A stretch of DNA of 64,000 nucleotides from Phorcus lineatus (taxonomy: Eukaryota; Mollusca; Gastropoda; Trochida; Trochidae), in assembly GCA_921293015.1 (NCBI GenBank), contig OV121081.1:44231877-44295876 (forward strand), written 5' to 3'. Positions 24,409-37,959 of the stretch are shown one piece after another. The position numbers and the translations under genes are program-made. The number at the start of each line of letters is the position of its first letter. The first letter of the stretch is position 1. Below the pieces are notes generated by a model, which was not told the DNA's origin, ran no database searches, and saw only the letters and a list, made by a program, of their open reading frames with translations.

Positions 24409-25095
24409 ATGTCTGCTGCCTTCTCGTTTTACGACGAAAACAGTATGTTTGTCGAATTATTGATTTTATATAAACATCTTGTGTTCGCTAATGAATCACT
24501 GCTGTGCCATACTTTTATCCAATTAGCTTATGCAACATGTCTATGTAAATTTACTCAAGTCATAGGGAATGTCATCGAAAGAAATGAGGTTAAGAATCGC
24601 TGGGTCGTTTTTACCTTTGACAATTTAAGTTTACTAATTGAAGCAAATGGCTTTGAACTTTTGCAATATGGAAAGCCTGTGCAGTATAAAGTGAAAGAGT
24701 TGGTCAGTGAAATTAGTGGTCTATATCGATTGTGACGTCCCTCAGCTTGCTGTACCGCTACACAACGTTTCTCATGCTTTCCATGAGGTGCCGAATCCGA
24801 CGAAAGAGGATGTTTCCCCTTTGATATTGAAAGGCATTCTAAAAGTAACCGACAGTCTTTCGCAGACTTCCCCCGAACTGTTCCAGGCACGTTCTATTGG
24901 GACAAGGTCTTTGTTTTGTTGAGCAGATTTTGAGTCAGGCAAGCTATGTATGAAAGTGCATTTTCCTGTTAAAAAAAAGTGTCTGCGATGTTGCGTGAGA
25001 TCTGGTGATACTTGCTTTGTCACCAGATCGCATCCCCGCCGAGTTGTAAGGGTTGCATTTGTCACAGTAAGATCAGTTTTGCCGTCCTAATTCGT
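24409..25095 (+). pseudogene. Unidentified coding-like remnant
   Basis: Three consecutive + strand frames look coding-like. 24409-24735 has 108 codons from ATG after a CAATTCTAG acceptor-like site. A second frame covers 24707-24922 (71 codons). A third, about 24937-25090, contains the cluster KKCLRCCVRSGDTCFVTRSH. The interval is richer in G+C than the intron around it. The frame changes near 24720 and 24925 would fit a frameshifted or intron-poor remnant. I do not recognise a family. The Cys cluster resembles C-terminal zinc-binding tails of some DNA transposases, but that is a guess, and the - strand also has open frames here. Confidence 0.25.
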
Positions 25096-26141
25096 CCCAC
25101 ATAAAGTTAGTTATCTTTTCTTTGTCTTTTATCTTTTACTAAGCCTTTTGTTCCATAAATGAAAGAGATCTCAAGTTTGAGCCAGTCAATCGCATTCTGT
25201 TTTAAACATCGTCGGTGATGACATCAAAATATTATCACTATGTCCATTGGTCTTGCTAGAGAACAGAGCTATTGGAGATTATGACATGGATATGATTTTT
25301 AGGGATGAAATGCGATTGTGTTCATCTTTGCGCACTGTTTATGGACACACATGCTTTTTGTATCCACTTCAAAAGAAAGGAAATAATTTGAAAGTTTTTA
25401 ATCTATTTTATTGAACATATTTGTGGTCATGTAACGAGATTATAATTTTGTAATGGTTTACCTAACGTCAAATGTCTTCATGAATTTGAGCTTCAATGAA
25501 ATTTTTAAATAAACGTTCCATAATTTCTCATGAATTTTGCCATGCAAACCATAGTACACAATCACTATGTACAGATACTTGGCCCGGTTCAAAACAAAAT
25601 TGTGTTTATATTTATTGATCGATGTTCCGCTGAATAACCGTTTAACGGTCTTCCATCTTCATCTCGGCATTGTTTTCTGACATGCGTGATGAAAACTATC
25701 AGATAAACCGGAAGTTACCGACATTAAATAATGTTGTGCTAAAATGGTATTTTACGGGGTTGGTTTTGGTGAAAGTCATCGACCATTTCCCAAACCTGAC
25801 TTTATTGATGGTGTGTTTCCTTTGATATAATGGACTATATGTCATAATGATATATTATCGTAGATCGATGTATGTTTCAACGGTTACTTCAACGACATAT
25901 TGATGGCTTTCATCAAACAATGTACTGGCTATAGGGTCAATAAATCTTTAAGCGGTATGATGTCAATTGTACATGATATACTTTTTTTTATGATTACCAA
26001 TGTATTGGATTTGATGGTCGTTCAGATAGAACCTTTTTCATTATTGTGAAATGTCGTTTATGACTATTGGCATCATATTACCGGAAATAGAGCACTCCAG
26101 GGCAGTTTCCATGAGGAATGATATGATATGTATAGTACGGT

Positions 26142-27835
26142 GCATCTTCCTACGCAAAGCTTAACTATTGCCAGTCTCGAACTGTCCAAGTTAACCCTTG
26201 CTGCCGAGATAAGACTTTTCTGGATTGATACCAGCGCCCTCATTGGCGAGTTTTAGTTATCTCTAGTTACCTCCCTTACTATGGCCAATCGGCAACGACG
26301 TGTCATTTGCGATGTAATCAAAATGGCCGCGCCCATTGAAAGTGAACTGTTTGATCAGGTTACAAAGGAGTTGGCATTGCAGACCTTTCAAACAAGAAGA
26401 TTCAGTTTATAAATGTATTGATGGACGGAAAAGATGTTTTTGTTGTTATTAGGATCGGTTTTGGTAACATATGACTGCGCCTCTTATATTTTTCAAAGGG
26501 AAGTATGTAGGCCCATTTATCGTTGTCGTTACCATTATATAATTGTATTTTATCATCAAATAAGTACAGTTTATTCATTGTTTATTTTTAGATAGCTGAA
26601 AAGTTATCCGGCCTGGAAAATATGTGAAAATCAAATTTATAGGGAAGAAAATATTTTTAGACATACAATGAATAGTATATATTGTCTATGCAATGTATAT
26701 CAACAGAGGTACCCTATTTTCAGGGCAATTATGATTTAATTGATAAATTAATATATGTGAATGAAACAAAGTAATATTATCATTACAATAAATTTAATTG
26801 AATTTTAGTTGATATTTAGATTAGATAAAAGCATTTGCAAAACTACGAAAAATATTCTGGTACAATTACTACAAAAATGGACTCAACTTGTCTCAGTTTT
26901 ACCTGGCACACCTTTTTAGTTGGTAAGCTTTGACACCATATCAAGAAAATAACAATTGTCTATCTTTATCATGTGCACAAGTCTCATTTTTATTATCCAA
27001 CTGTTCACAAACACACGTACAAGCCAAACGAATAATTGTTATATCAAAGCACATACCAAGTACCAAAGTAATATTTTCAAAAATGAAAATGACCCAGTGA
27101 AATCAGTGGAAATGGAAGTAAATATAACAATTGTTTGTTTTTTGTTTTTTTTTAATTGACGACATGATATTTAGTGGTACACGTCAACATACCTGGTTTT
27201 TGACTGCAAGAAGTAAAGTTTGTTGAGAGTAACGTTTACTACCGCGATACAACGAGGTCGCGGGCTACTACATTTCGAGTGTTATGACATCGCGAGATGT
27301 TAAAATTTTATCGGTTAATTTATGTAAAATCTAATCAATGTTTCGGTTCAACGAGTATTCAATAAAGTTTTTGCAAGCACAAAAGATAAAACAATTGTAC
27401 GATGACAGGAAATGAAGTCTTGCCAGGCGTAGTGCATCGAGTCGGTGCTTCAAATCATGGTCAATTTTATCGAGCTTGATTAGTTTACCGAAGCAATATA
27501 AGAATGAATTCTTTGACAGGCCGCTGTCCGCTCTAGGGTTGTAGAAAAATAATGACGCAAATTGACTATAAACATAAATGAACTTGAATATATTGTTCAT
27601 CGCTTTGGAGGCGGCACTTTCTCTTTACAAATCTTTCAGTCGACGGATTGCGACATGGGCGCAGCCATGTTTGTTCAAATCCCCAGGTGTAGCTTTTGCT
27701 AGGAGCTTTCTGATTGGACTATCAAATTCCTTTGCAGTGAGCTAGAGAGCTAGCACAGTAAAGTCTTGTGTCGGCAGCAAGGGTTAATTTGGACAGTTCG
27801 AGACTGGCAATAGTTAAGCTTTGCGTAGGAAGATG
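26142..27835. mobile_element. 1.7-kb TIR transposon, non-autonomous, with 8-bp TSD
   Basis: It is flanked by the direct 8-mer AGTACGGT (26134-26141 and 27836-27843). The ends are inverted: CATCTTCCTACGCAAAGCTT at the left, and the same sequence is found as the complement at the right. Pairing continues through GCCAGTCTCGAACTGTCCAA and CCTTGCTGCCGA, roughly 85 bp, with weaker similarity further in (a GGCYGCGCCCAT box on both sides). The matching site in the second duplication copy (near 35283-35300) lacks the element. Eight-bp target duplications are typical of hAT and a few other superfamilies, but the terminus is not the usual CAGNG. The interior has only short frames (the best is 27331-27600, - strand, unrecognised). 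Confidence 0.88.
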
Positions 27836-30669
27836 AGTACGGTCATGCAATTGCCACGTTTTTTTAAAAAAAGGCCTAGGGATGTTCAAGTATTCTTTGT
27901 CGTTGCCTCGTATCCCTCCATGCATAATAGTTTCATTTAAAAAAGTTGCCATGCAATTGACGTACTTCATGATTTAGTTAATACGGTAAAAGTTAAATAA
28001 ATGTCAGATGACGATATGGCAATTGATTTATTATGCTTTTGAAGCGTAAAATACTCCGAACCGATTTAACAAAACTTAATAATGGAAGTTATATTTTAAA
28101 CCCACTGCAAAGTCAACTGAAACGTACAGGAACTTTAAAAGATTAATATCTCAATGTATGTAAGTGAAGAAACTTCCCAGTATAAAACGTTATCCAATAA
28201 CAAATATGGTGATGAAAGATTTGTGTCTGACTGATATGAGTATAAGTGAAGGAAGGAGAATTGCAACCACCAAAGAAGCAGACAATGCTGGACCAGTACA
28301 TATTTACTTACATGTTATCATTGATGCTCAATTGAATATTGATAACGGGCGGTTTGAAACTGTTATCTATTAATAATATTGTTATATAGTAGATATAAAT
28401 GGGGGTTCTGGATTAGCGGTGATTAAAGCGTATTTCTTCATCAACCATTACAGAGAAAAACTGCGGAGTAGTTGTTTTGTTAAGGTCGATGGGGAAATAC
28501 GTTTTGGACACCGTTGGTCTAGAACCCCTATTTATACCTACTAATAGCGTAAACCCTATATCAGCAGTGTACAACTTGACAGCAGCTCTTTTGAATATTA
28601 GAATAGAAATACATGAAGCTCTGTTCATAGATCACATCTCACACTCTACGCCCTGCTCTCGTAAGTAACTAACTATCGATTCATTTCAGGTATTAAAAAA
28701 TCGTATGTTGGTAAAACTTTTAGTGAATGAGAGTAGTAAACTAAAAGATGACACTTAGATCTTGCAACATAGAGAAATATTTGAATTCTGAGATTCAATC
28801 GTGTATTATGATAACGATAACGTGGTACACACATGACGGATGTATTGAATAAAGATTATAAAACGTCCTTTATGTTTTACCCTAAAAGATAAGGATACAT
28901 TACTGGCCTTGTATTCAGTGACCTCGAAAAAATAAAATAATGGAAATAAGAAACGTTTTGCACGTTTTCATCATTTGATACATATATATTCTAAAGAAAT
29001 AATTAGTCCAACGACTACAGATAACTTGACGAAAAATATATGGATCCATTTTCTATGTAATTATTTGATGATTGTGTTGGGACAAAGAATACGAAAACGG
29101 CAGCACTCAAAATAAACCCATTATTTGACATCGTTCATTCTCTTGTATAAATATAATCAAGCTCAACTAAAGTAAATTATTGTGTTTTTCACCAGATGGG
29201 CCGTAATCAGGTTTGCATGTGTCATGAAACAGTAATCTCATACATTTCAATGTTCCATGCAACAAGTGGATATTTTGACTTTTGCATTCATTTAATTGTT
29301 GGTATCAGCATTAACGCATCTTTGACAATATGGTAGTATAGATATACACCACGCAGCTATGGGGCATTTTATGTCATTTAGGACGAAATTATTATAGATT
29401 TTCCAGCAGGAAGTGATATTAGGAAATGAAATATCCAGAGAGAGAAACTATTTTAATTGAAAGCCTAATGACTTTTCCTAGATGGAGATAATATCTTCGG
29501 GGTTCAAATCAACCTTCAACCAACCAATTGTTGTGGTTACAATTCATAGATTACCATTTCGTGTAAATTACCCTTTGTAGATTTTGGTAGAACATCATAC
29601 CTGGATTACTTAGCAACTAAAACCTGAAAGCATACATCACAAATCCATTAAAGTTGGACAGGTTTACATTAGGAAAGGAGATAAATTTCTCTACATTGAC
29701 GTTTTACAGTGTGCCTGATAGTAAAATACTGTAACGTGCTATAAGGTCGTTTATTTGGAGTAGTTTGCATTTTTACGATCAGAGTGATTTGATAAATTTC
29801 GGGATTTGGGCAAAACAAACATTCAATCGAGCAGTGGTCAATGAAAACGATATGTTCTGAATGGAAATTAGATCGCCATTTGTGACATCAAAGTAACATA
29901 TTGACAATATCATGAATATATGCTGTTGGTGGAATAATCCATTTAAAAAAAATTCAAATTAGATACATATCGTAGAAATACTGATAAACTCTATGTTGTT
30001 TCTAGCCCTAATTCACAGGGAAAATCTGAGTTTTTCTCGATTTTTGTTTAGATTTGATTCGTACAAGAATACCATATAACTGATATCATTTATAAAAATA
30101 ACAGCCTCGGAATGCATACACATCCAATGTTTCAAAAACCGGGAGAACTAAACAAATATCAGGACTAGGAGAGCTAAACAACAGTCATATCGTCCGAATT
30201 AGCTTAGCTATGACGGCGCTTTGCTAACTATGTTTTTCTATAATGAACATACCGCGTCTAACTCGAAGAACCTGCGTATGACAAGGAAAACAGGTTTGAG
30301 GTTATTATCATTATGGTCTAAGGTTTTTAAAGTAGATCCATAGGAAATATTTTTCAACATATTACCATTTACCTACAGGGATTACCTGTTGATTGGACTT
30401 TATCCTGTTTTCAGCCTTAGCTTTAATGTCCATAAAAAACCCCCACTAAACTCGGTTTTCATTGGTTATGAAATGTATTTCAAACAACAATTTGATTTGC
30501 CCATACTTAAATACTCTCAAGTTAGACAAATCTGTGCCCTTGTTCGGTAAAACCAAAATAGATTTTTCAATCTCGAGTGAGACAACTGACACTACAGGTA
30601 ATAAAACAAGAGCCAATTTCCCGTCGATTGAGTAATATCAATATTGACTATATCGATTTGGAACACACG

Positions 30670-31350
30670 AGAGTATTAACGACATTCTGAATCATCATTA
30701 GAGGATATCCAGAAGATAAGAGTGATATCATAAATTGTCATGTCAATGTTGTTTGTGGATGATAGTGATATCCCGAATTGTCATATCAATGTATTTAGTT
30801 GATAAGATTGATAAAATGAGGTGTGTTGTTGAGGTTGTAGAAAAGGCTTAAATCCTAAATTGCCATGCCAGTTGATTGGTTGAAAGGGTTGATATTTGAA
30901 TTGTCATGTTGAAGTGAGCTCTGCATAATAGGCATGCATGGAATTGTCGTGTCAATGTTGGTTCTGCATAATAGTGATGTCATGAAGTGTTATGCCAGTG
31001 ACATTGATAAGTTGTAGGTAAGATTGGTATTGAGAAATGTCATATGCTGTGAGTCGTGGATATGCTTGATATCCTGAATGTCACGTCAGTGGTATTTGTC
31101 CTTATAATGAATTGAGGTTGATATAATGAAAATGATATAAAAAGTGCTACCATGAATTGTCATGTCGATGATGGTTGTCCATAGAGTGGTATCAAGAAAT
31201 GTAATGTCAGTGTGATTTGTTGAGTGAAAAAGCTTAATATCCTAGATGGTATGAGTATTAACTGTCGAAAAATCGAGATGTATATTGCTGTTAAGCTTGA
31301 AATAATGTATTGTTATGTCAATGTTATTTTTTGATTAGCCAATTCTACTA
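30670..31350. repeat. Degenerate minisatellite within copy 1
   Basis: A loosely repeated unit of about 50-60 bp containing GATATCNTGAATTGTCATGT and CAATGTTRGTTNTGGATAA runs through this stretch. It also occupies the matching part of copy 2 (about 37960-39180), so it predates the duplication. Confidence 0.75.
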
Positions 31351-33627
31351 CATTTTGAAAAATAAAATGTCTTTATCAATGGGGAAAAATATCGTTGATA
31401 ACATCGTGTCATGGTGAGAAGTAATAAAGAGTATAATGAATGAAATATTTTAATCACTGGATATAAATTCACAATAACCTTTTAAAAGTGCTTCGAATTC
31501 GTTGTTGACCTTAACCGTCATTAGGACAAGATACGTACATTATCCTTTAAAGCACCAAGATAGATATGTATGCAATGACGGATTCAGAGTCAACAACATC
31601 TTGTCTGAAGACGAAGTAGGTATAATGTGTCACATTACACATGCACTCTGCATCCCTTATATATCGTAAAAGGATGCTTGAACTAGTAATGTCGATATCA
31701 AAATTTGCACTAAAGGTTTGTAAAAATAAATACCTAATCTATTCTCGGTGTATGACATGACACTATTTCAGAATCACTGTATGTTCTGAAAGTAAATAAT
31801 TTTTTTGGGCATCATTCTAAGGCTTTCAGGGAAAACCATTCCTTTGTATTTTTCAGATCATTATTTATGATTGGGATAACGCATTAGAATAATAAGGATC
31901 GCGTATGGGGTAACAGAAAACTTCCTGTAAAGTAAGTATTCGAGAAATAAGCACTTATTCTCCAATTGTTGTCTGAGGTTACATTGGTTTTAAGTTTGAG
32001 ACAAAAAAGGGGAAAACAATATTTTGTAAAGAAATAACAGAAGTCCTTTTGCATTACAGTAATAAGTTTGAGTGCTAAGATGTTATGAAAATGATATATG
32101 ATTATTAATACCCATGAACCTAATATACTGGCAGTGTGTTGTTCTAGTGCAAGATCCTTATAACCTTATTACCATGGATCTTTTGTCACACCTATCGTGA
32201 CGTCATAATGTCATGAAGAGTTCATTTCTTTATAAGTAGGACAGCATATATATCATGTACATGAGGTGCAGAAGGCCATAATTATGTTTTCACCACGGTG
32301 TAGGCAAAATGAGATGTAGGCGAAATGAGATCATGCCACGAAGTGACTGAGACCTCCATTACCAACTCACCAATATCAACGACGAAAGGAGTTCAAACAT
32401 CATTTCAACCAACTAGAGTACCTTGACCTATCAGTGCATTATTTTAACATCATAAGCGAAAGCTGCACAGTTTAATAATTATTCTATTAAGTCACCAACT
32501 TGTTTATGCTCGAAGGAACGTATTTTCATTCATTAGGTTTTGCATTCGAAATTAGTTTTGCGATGACGATATTTACTCACAATAATCATCAATCATGACA
32601 GAGTATGATAATCACGCAAGGTTTTAAAGTAGAAGAGAAACCTGCAGTACTATATGTATATTATATATATTGTATTAAGGACTTCTAACAACGAGATAAA
32701 TCCTGAATGGTAACACACATTATTGAATAAAAAGAATTTAAATAAAAACTATAAATTTATTTAATATAATCTATTATTTTCTGATTAAGAAAAGCATTTT
32801 TCGACATCAAGGTGTTGAGAAGACATAATTTGAATTTCTGTCATCTCATTTTGGGGGGGATTTTACACACCATAAATTCTGACAAATACATACGTTCGGG
32901 AACGTGATTGACAATGAGTGAAACATTCTCAATCAATTATTTCCTCCAAATAAGAAAGCCATTTTATTCTGTATTCCTAGAGCATTATTAGAACTATTAT
33001 CACAAAAAGTCCTTACCGCAATACAGAATCTCCTATTACCATTTGTATAGCTACCGAAAACGCATAAACGCATCCATTAGGATAGTATTGCTTCAATTAT
33101 AAATTTCTTATAAAAAAACCTTTTGAATTTGAACACCCATGGACGTAAAATGGAGAGAAATATTTCACTTATCTAGGACTAATGCTTATTCTGCAAGGAG
33201 AACAGCAGTACAAACTTTCTTTCACCTTGAAAAATCGTCACAAATCAATAAGTTGTTAACATGCATTAATATGCCTCTGAAAATTACGATATCGAACAAC
33301 TCACTAACCACATTGCTAATATCAGTGAAAAGTTGGTCGAAAGCTTCCAAATAAAGTTCTACACAAAAAGATGGTAAACCTGTCGAACCAGGAATTTTTC
33401 CAAATATCAAACGTGCGTTGTGGATTTAGAAACAGGAATATGTATGAACAGGCCGCGTTAATACTGCGTTTATACAATAACTGAGGTGTGTACAACTCTA
33501 AAATTGTTATGAAAGAAGGCTTTAATGCAGAAATATCAACCTTTTTGAAAATGCATACATCCTTATAACTTGCTGCAAAGGTTCGCATTGCGACGGGGCA
33601 ATATCTATATTTATAAAAACCAATTGT

Positions 33628-33875
33628 AAAAGCTACTTGATGTGAGGTATTGCCTCTCTGTTGACATATCGTACCAAAACTGTCCTTCAAAGCCTACCTT
33701 CAGCTCACACTAATTATTCAATTATAAGTACTAACATGGTCGCCAGAGAAACGTGCAACAAAGGCAGTACTGATAATCATAAACCTGGCCACACGAGCTA
33801 TGCAAACGTTTGAAGATGATAGCTAATACCGAGTCAATATTACAAGCCATAAATTGTTGATCGAAGAACGTTTGT
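33628..33875. other. Highly conserved block in the duplication, copy 1
   Basis: About 248 bp that match 47247-47494 with roughly 17 differences, while the sequences on both sides are much more diverged. It contains exact shared runs such as AACATGGTCGCCAGAGAAAC and AACCTGGCCACACGAGCTAT. No frame is open across both copies, so a regulatory or structural role, or recent gene conversion, is more likely than coding. Confidence 0.7.
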
Positions 33876-34090
33876 GAAGAGAGGATTGTATATAGTTCAT
33901 CGTCCTGAAAACATCGTTGCTATGTTTTGAAATCATGCGATACTCTCTATAAACAAACCTAAGCATTACGATGATATATTTTTAGAAGACTGTTCCATTA
34001 AGATGTGGCATTTATGTATGTTTTTTCTCTTTTGAAAGATGAAAATTTCAGATTTGTGAAAATACAACTTTCTGTTCACGGGTTGCAATA

Positions 34091-35124
34091 TTCATCCCCT
34101 GGAAAGCAACTTTTGGCGAACCTAATTTTTTCAATCCTGTTTCGTTTTTTGCTCAAATTCTCCTAACATTATAATAAGGAAGTGCAACAATAACAACAAA
34201 GGATAAGTCAATTGAAACCATCTTTTTATCAAGTCATCTAAGAATGTTGCCGAGCAATGTTGATGTATGAGCCTGCCAGCTGGTTGTTAAAGCCAGACGG
34301 ATACATAAGGTTTCTTGGTCAATATCCAGACATAGTCCATTTAGTCACCTGTGTTCACTGACCATTATATATAGTTAAGTCGCCAAAGACGCACATGTGT
34401 GTAACTTGGGTGACTGCATCCTGGTTACTCAGGGCTGAATGATTCGATGCTCTTCACTGTATCACCCATGGGACTTAAAACATAGAAAATCTGTACTGAA
34501 ATCATGAAACATGTATTTCAATTTGTATAAGGTAAAAAACTGATTTGTCGATTGGATCTGCAGTCAGCAAAACTTAAAAAAACCCTTCTTACATGACGTT
34601 TTGACCTTGTTTTTTAAAACATGGCTTCCAGCTATTAGCTCATACCTACGTATTCACAGCCAATCAAGATGAAGATTTTCTTTTAAATTTGAAATCCAAT
34701 TCCAGAGCATGCAATGAATATTTCTAAATCAGTGGTATCATGACTTATATCAATCAAGGCGTTTCATTGTGTTATTGTTTCATAATATGACTCAAGGGCG
34801 GATTATTTTCTCAAGGATGATATAGTGAAGAGTGTGGTAACATTAAACCCTGAATGGCCGAGTAAGGGGAACTGGTGGATCGGTAACTTTCTGTTCAGCT
34901 TTGGCTCAAGGGTCACAAGGAACATTTTGGAACAAAGCAAATGAGAGTAAACAGGACTCGAGTCCGGTCTGAACAGATTAAGCAGAAACTTTTGAGAATA
35001 ACGTGTATCTATGTCATACATAACATTTTATTTGCTGTAAAGATTCATTGAAAAGTTAAATGTAATGTTGATTTTTTGGGAGAAATTATTAGATAAATGG
35101 TTATTTAGGGGAGTGTTATGGTTA
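34091..35124. other. Spacer between the duplication copies
   Basis: No gene, repeat or element recognised. A 72-codon - strand frame at 34803-35021 has no known domain. Confidence 0.45.
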
Positions 35125-37959
35125 GTAAGGGGTATGATGTCAATTGTATATAATATACTTGTTTTGATAATTGCCAATGAACCAATCATTTCATTTCCAA
35201 TGTCGTCAAATGTATTTTAAGACGATTGGCATCTTGTTAAGTGAAGCAAAGTGGACAGTTGCTTAAAAGAAATTATGTCGAATATATTCACGGTAATACA
35301 AATGAGATGGTTTTCAAAATATCGTATATTTTATGGAATCCTTCCATCAGTGAAGGCATTTAAAAACATACCTTTAACGTGCAATTAACATACATAATGA
35401 GTTACATGCACTGAACACGATAAAAGTTGCAATTCAGATGTGGCAGATGTGGCACTCATGATTTTATTAACACATAGGAAGATAATCCAAACTGATTAAA
35501 CCAAAATCATAAATGGCATTTATATTTTGAAATCCAATTCAATTTCAAGTAAAATGCACAGAGGACATAAATTTATCAATTTCTTCAAGTATGTATATTT
35601 ATTTTTAAAATTGAGATACCCTATCCCAGCAATCTAAATTGACAATAGCTACTTGAGAAAAATACTCAAAACAATTAAGCTACAAAGAAGCTCTGTTAAT
35701 GGATTATATCTCTCATTCTAAGGTAAAAAAACAACTTGCCCGTTATTTTTACAAGGCTTCATACTAATTGCATATGGGTGAAAATGTTAGTAAATACTGG
35801 TAAAAAATAAAATGACCAAAAGTCAAGTCTTGCTACGTTCCAATAGAGAAATTCTGAAATTTATTTTTTATTTCAATGACGATAATGTTTTACACTTATG
35901 GGGGATGTCAATCAAACGATTTGAAATTTTTGGTAAGGATATGCTAAAGGTCTAGTATTTGATTACCTTAAAACAAGAAAATGGAAGTAAAAAGCTTATT
36001 TCACATATTTTAAATTTGTTGATACCTATATATTCTAAACAAATATTTAGTCCAGTGTTAAACAGATAAGTTCATGAAAAGAAATTTATCTGAATCCATC
36101 TATCATGTAATGTTTTAGAATTGAGTTCCATATGAATATAAAATAATATAAAACGACAGCCCTCAAATGAAGCCCATTATTTGACATCATTCATCTCTTG
36201 TAAATATAATCAAGCATAACCGAAATAAATTATTGTGTTTTCAGTAGATAGACCATAATCAGCTTTGCATGTTACAAGAAACAGAAACCTCATACCTTTC
36301 AATGTTCCATGCAACAAGTAGATTTTATCATTTGCAAAGACTTTCTATTAAAGTTTTGGTATCAGCATTGATGCATCTTTGACGATATGTTAGTATCAAT
36401 ATACACCACGCAGCTATGAAACTGATAATGCAACACAGAACATAATTACATATTTCCCAGCTGGAAATGAAACAAGGAAATCTGATATCCAGCCAGACGA
36501 AATGTTTTAATTGAAATGACTTTTCCTAGATGGAGATGATATCTTCGGGGTTCAAATCAATTTTCCAACCAAATGTTGTGGTTACAATTCACAGATTTCC
36601 AGTTCGTGCGAACCACCCTTTAAAGGTTTTGGTAGAACATCGTACCTAGATTACTTTGAAAATAAAACCTGAAAACATACAGCACAAGTCCTTCCATTAA
36701 AGCTGGACAGGTTTACATAAGAAAAGAAGATAAATTTCTCTACATTAACATTTTCCAGTGTGCTTTATATACAATTGTAACACGCTATAAGGTCCTTTAT
36801 TTTGAAGTAGTTTTCAATTTTACTATCAGAGCGATTTGGTAAATTTCGAGATTGAGGCAACACTAACATTCACCCGAGCAGTGGTCAAAAAGAAAACGAT
36901 GTGTTCTGAATGATAAAATCATTTTAAATGAAACATGGATTCTTCCAAATAGACAATGCCATACACACCACACACTAATATTAATGTGTCTTCTTTATGG
37001 TAAAATATGCATCAGAATAGACAATAAGAAAACTGACTTTTCCATAAAAACTGATTTTCCGTAGCAATATTACTTTCAAATGTGCCTCACCAGAAGCTAT
37101 GAGTGGGTTTTGTAGAAGATAATGTCCTTGTGTTTTATTGAAAAGATGTTTGTTTGCTGGCATAAAAATGGCCTTGAGGGCATTAATAACATGTTAGGAA
37201 ATTAGATCACCATTTGTCACATCAAAGTAGCATAGGGACAATATCGTGAATATACGCTGTTGGTGGAATGTTCTTTTTTTTGCAATTCAAATTTATTGTA
37301 TATTGTAACATTACTGATAAAAATTGGTTGTTTCTTGTCCTTAGGCCTTAGGGACAGTCTGTGCGATTCCCGCAAGTATACCATATTGCTGATATCATTT
37401 TATGAAAATATCGGACTCCGACTGCATACCCATCCAAAGTTTCAAACAGGAAGAGTTACACAACAGTCGTGTCACCCGAGTTAACGGAGCTAATACGGCA
37501 CTTTGCAAACTATGTTTTGGTGCATTGAATATTATTCTAAATCGGATGTGTCAATCGTTTATAAGGAAAACAGATTTGATGTTATTATCATTATGGTCAA
37601 AAGTTTTTAAAGTAGATCCATATGAAATATTTTTCAGCTCATAAACATTCACGTTCAAGGATTAGCCGTTGAGTGAACTATTTCCTGTTTTCAGTCATAG
37701 CTTGAATGTTCATCGCAAAACAAAAATTTAACTCGGTTTTCATTGGTTATAAAATGATTTCCATAACATGTCTCATGTAAGACAAATCTGTTCCTTGTTC
37801 GGTAAACCAATTCAGAGTTTTCAAGTTAGAATCAGACAAGTGACAGTTCAGGTAATAAAACAAGAGCCAATTTCCCGTCGATTGAGTAATATCAATATTG
37901 ACTAAATCGAATGGGAACACACGAGAGCTTTGACACATTGTGAATCATCATTAGAGGAT

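Larger units (their letters stand above)
25940..34090 (+). repeat. Large direct duplication, copy 1
   Basis: Collinear with 35125-47735. Anchors in order: GGTATGATGTCAATTGTA (25955 / 35130), TTCCATGCAACAAGT (29254 / 36305), ACCACGCAGCTATG (29348 / 36404), GATGGAGATRATATCTTCGG (29482 / 36530), AAGAGCCAATTTCCCGTCGA (30608 / 37861), GGGGTAACAG (31909 / 45157), TCAGTGCATTATTT (32430 / 46138), and the block at 33628-33875. Divergence is moderate overall but very uneven. This copy carries a TIR element (26142-27835) that the other lacks, and probably a further insertion of about 300 bp near 28370-28690. Confidence 0.88.

Noticed and set aside
28477-28668. 63-codon frame ending at a GTAAGT donor as a coding exon
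   Set aside because: There is no convincing acceptor or homologue, and the opposite strand is equally open. It lies in a segment without a counterpart in duplication copy 2, so it is more likely part of an insertion.
31745-31880. A relic of the GPCR in duplication copy 1
   Set aside because: The 135 bp at the corresponding place contain no recognisable receptor motif. A TTTCAGAATC string also seen before the GPCR is too short to count.
33322-33690. 122-codon - strand frame in copy 1
   Set aside because: It only partly overlaps the conserved block, is not open in the second copy and has no known domain.
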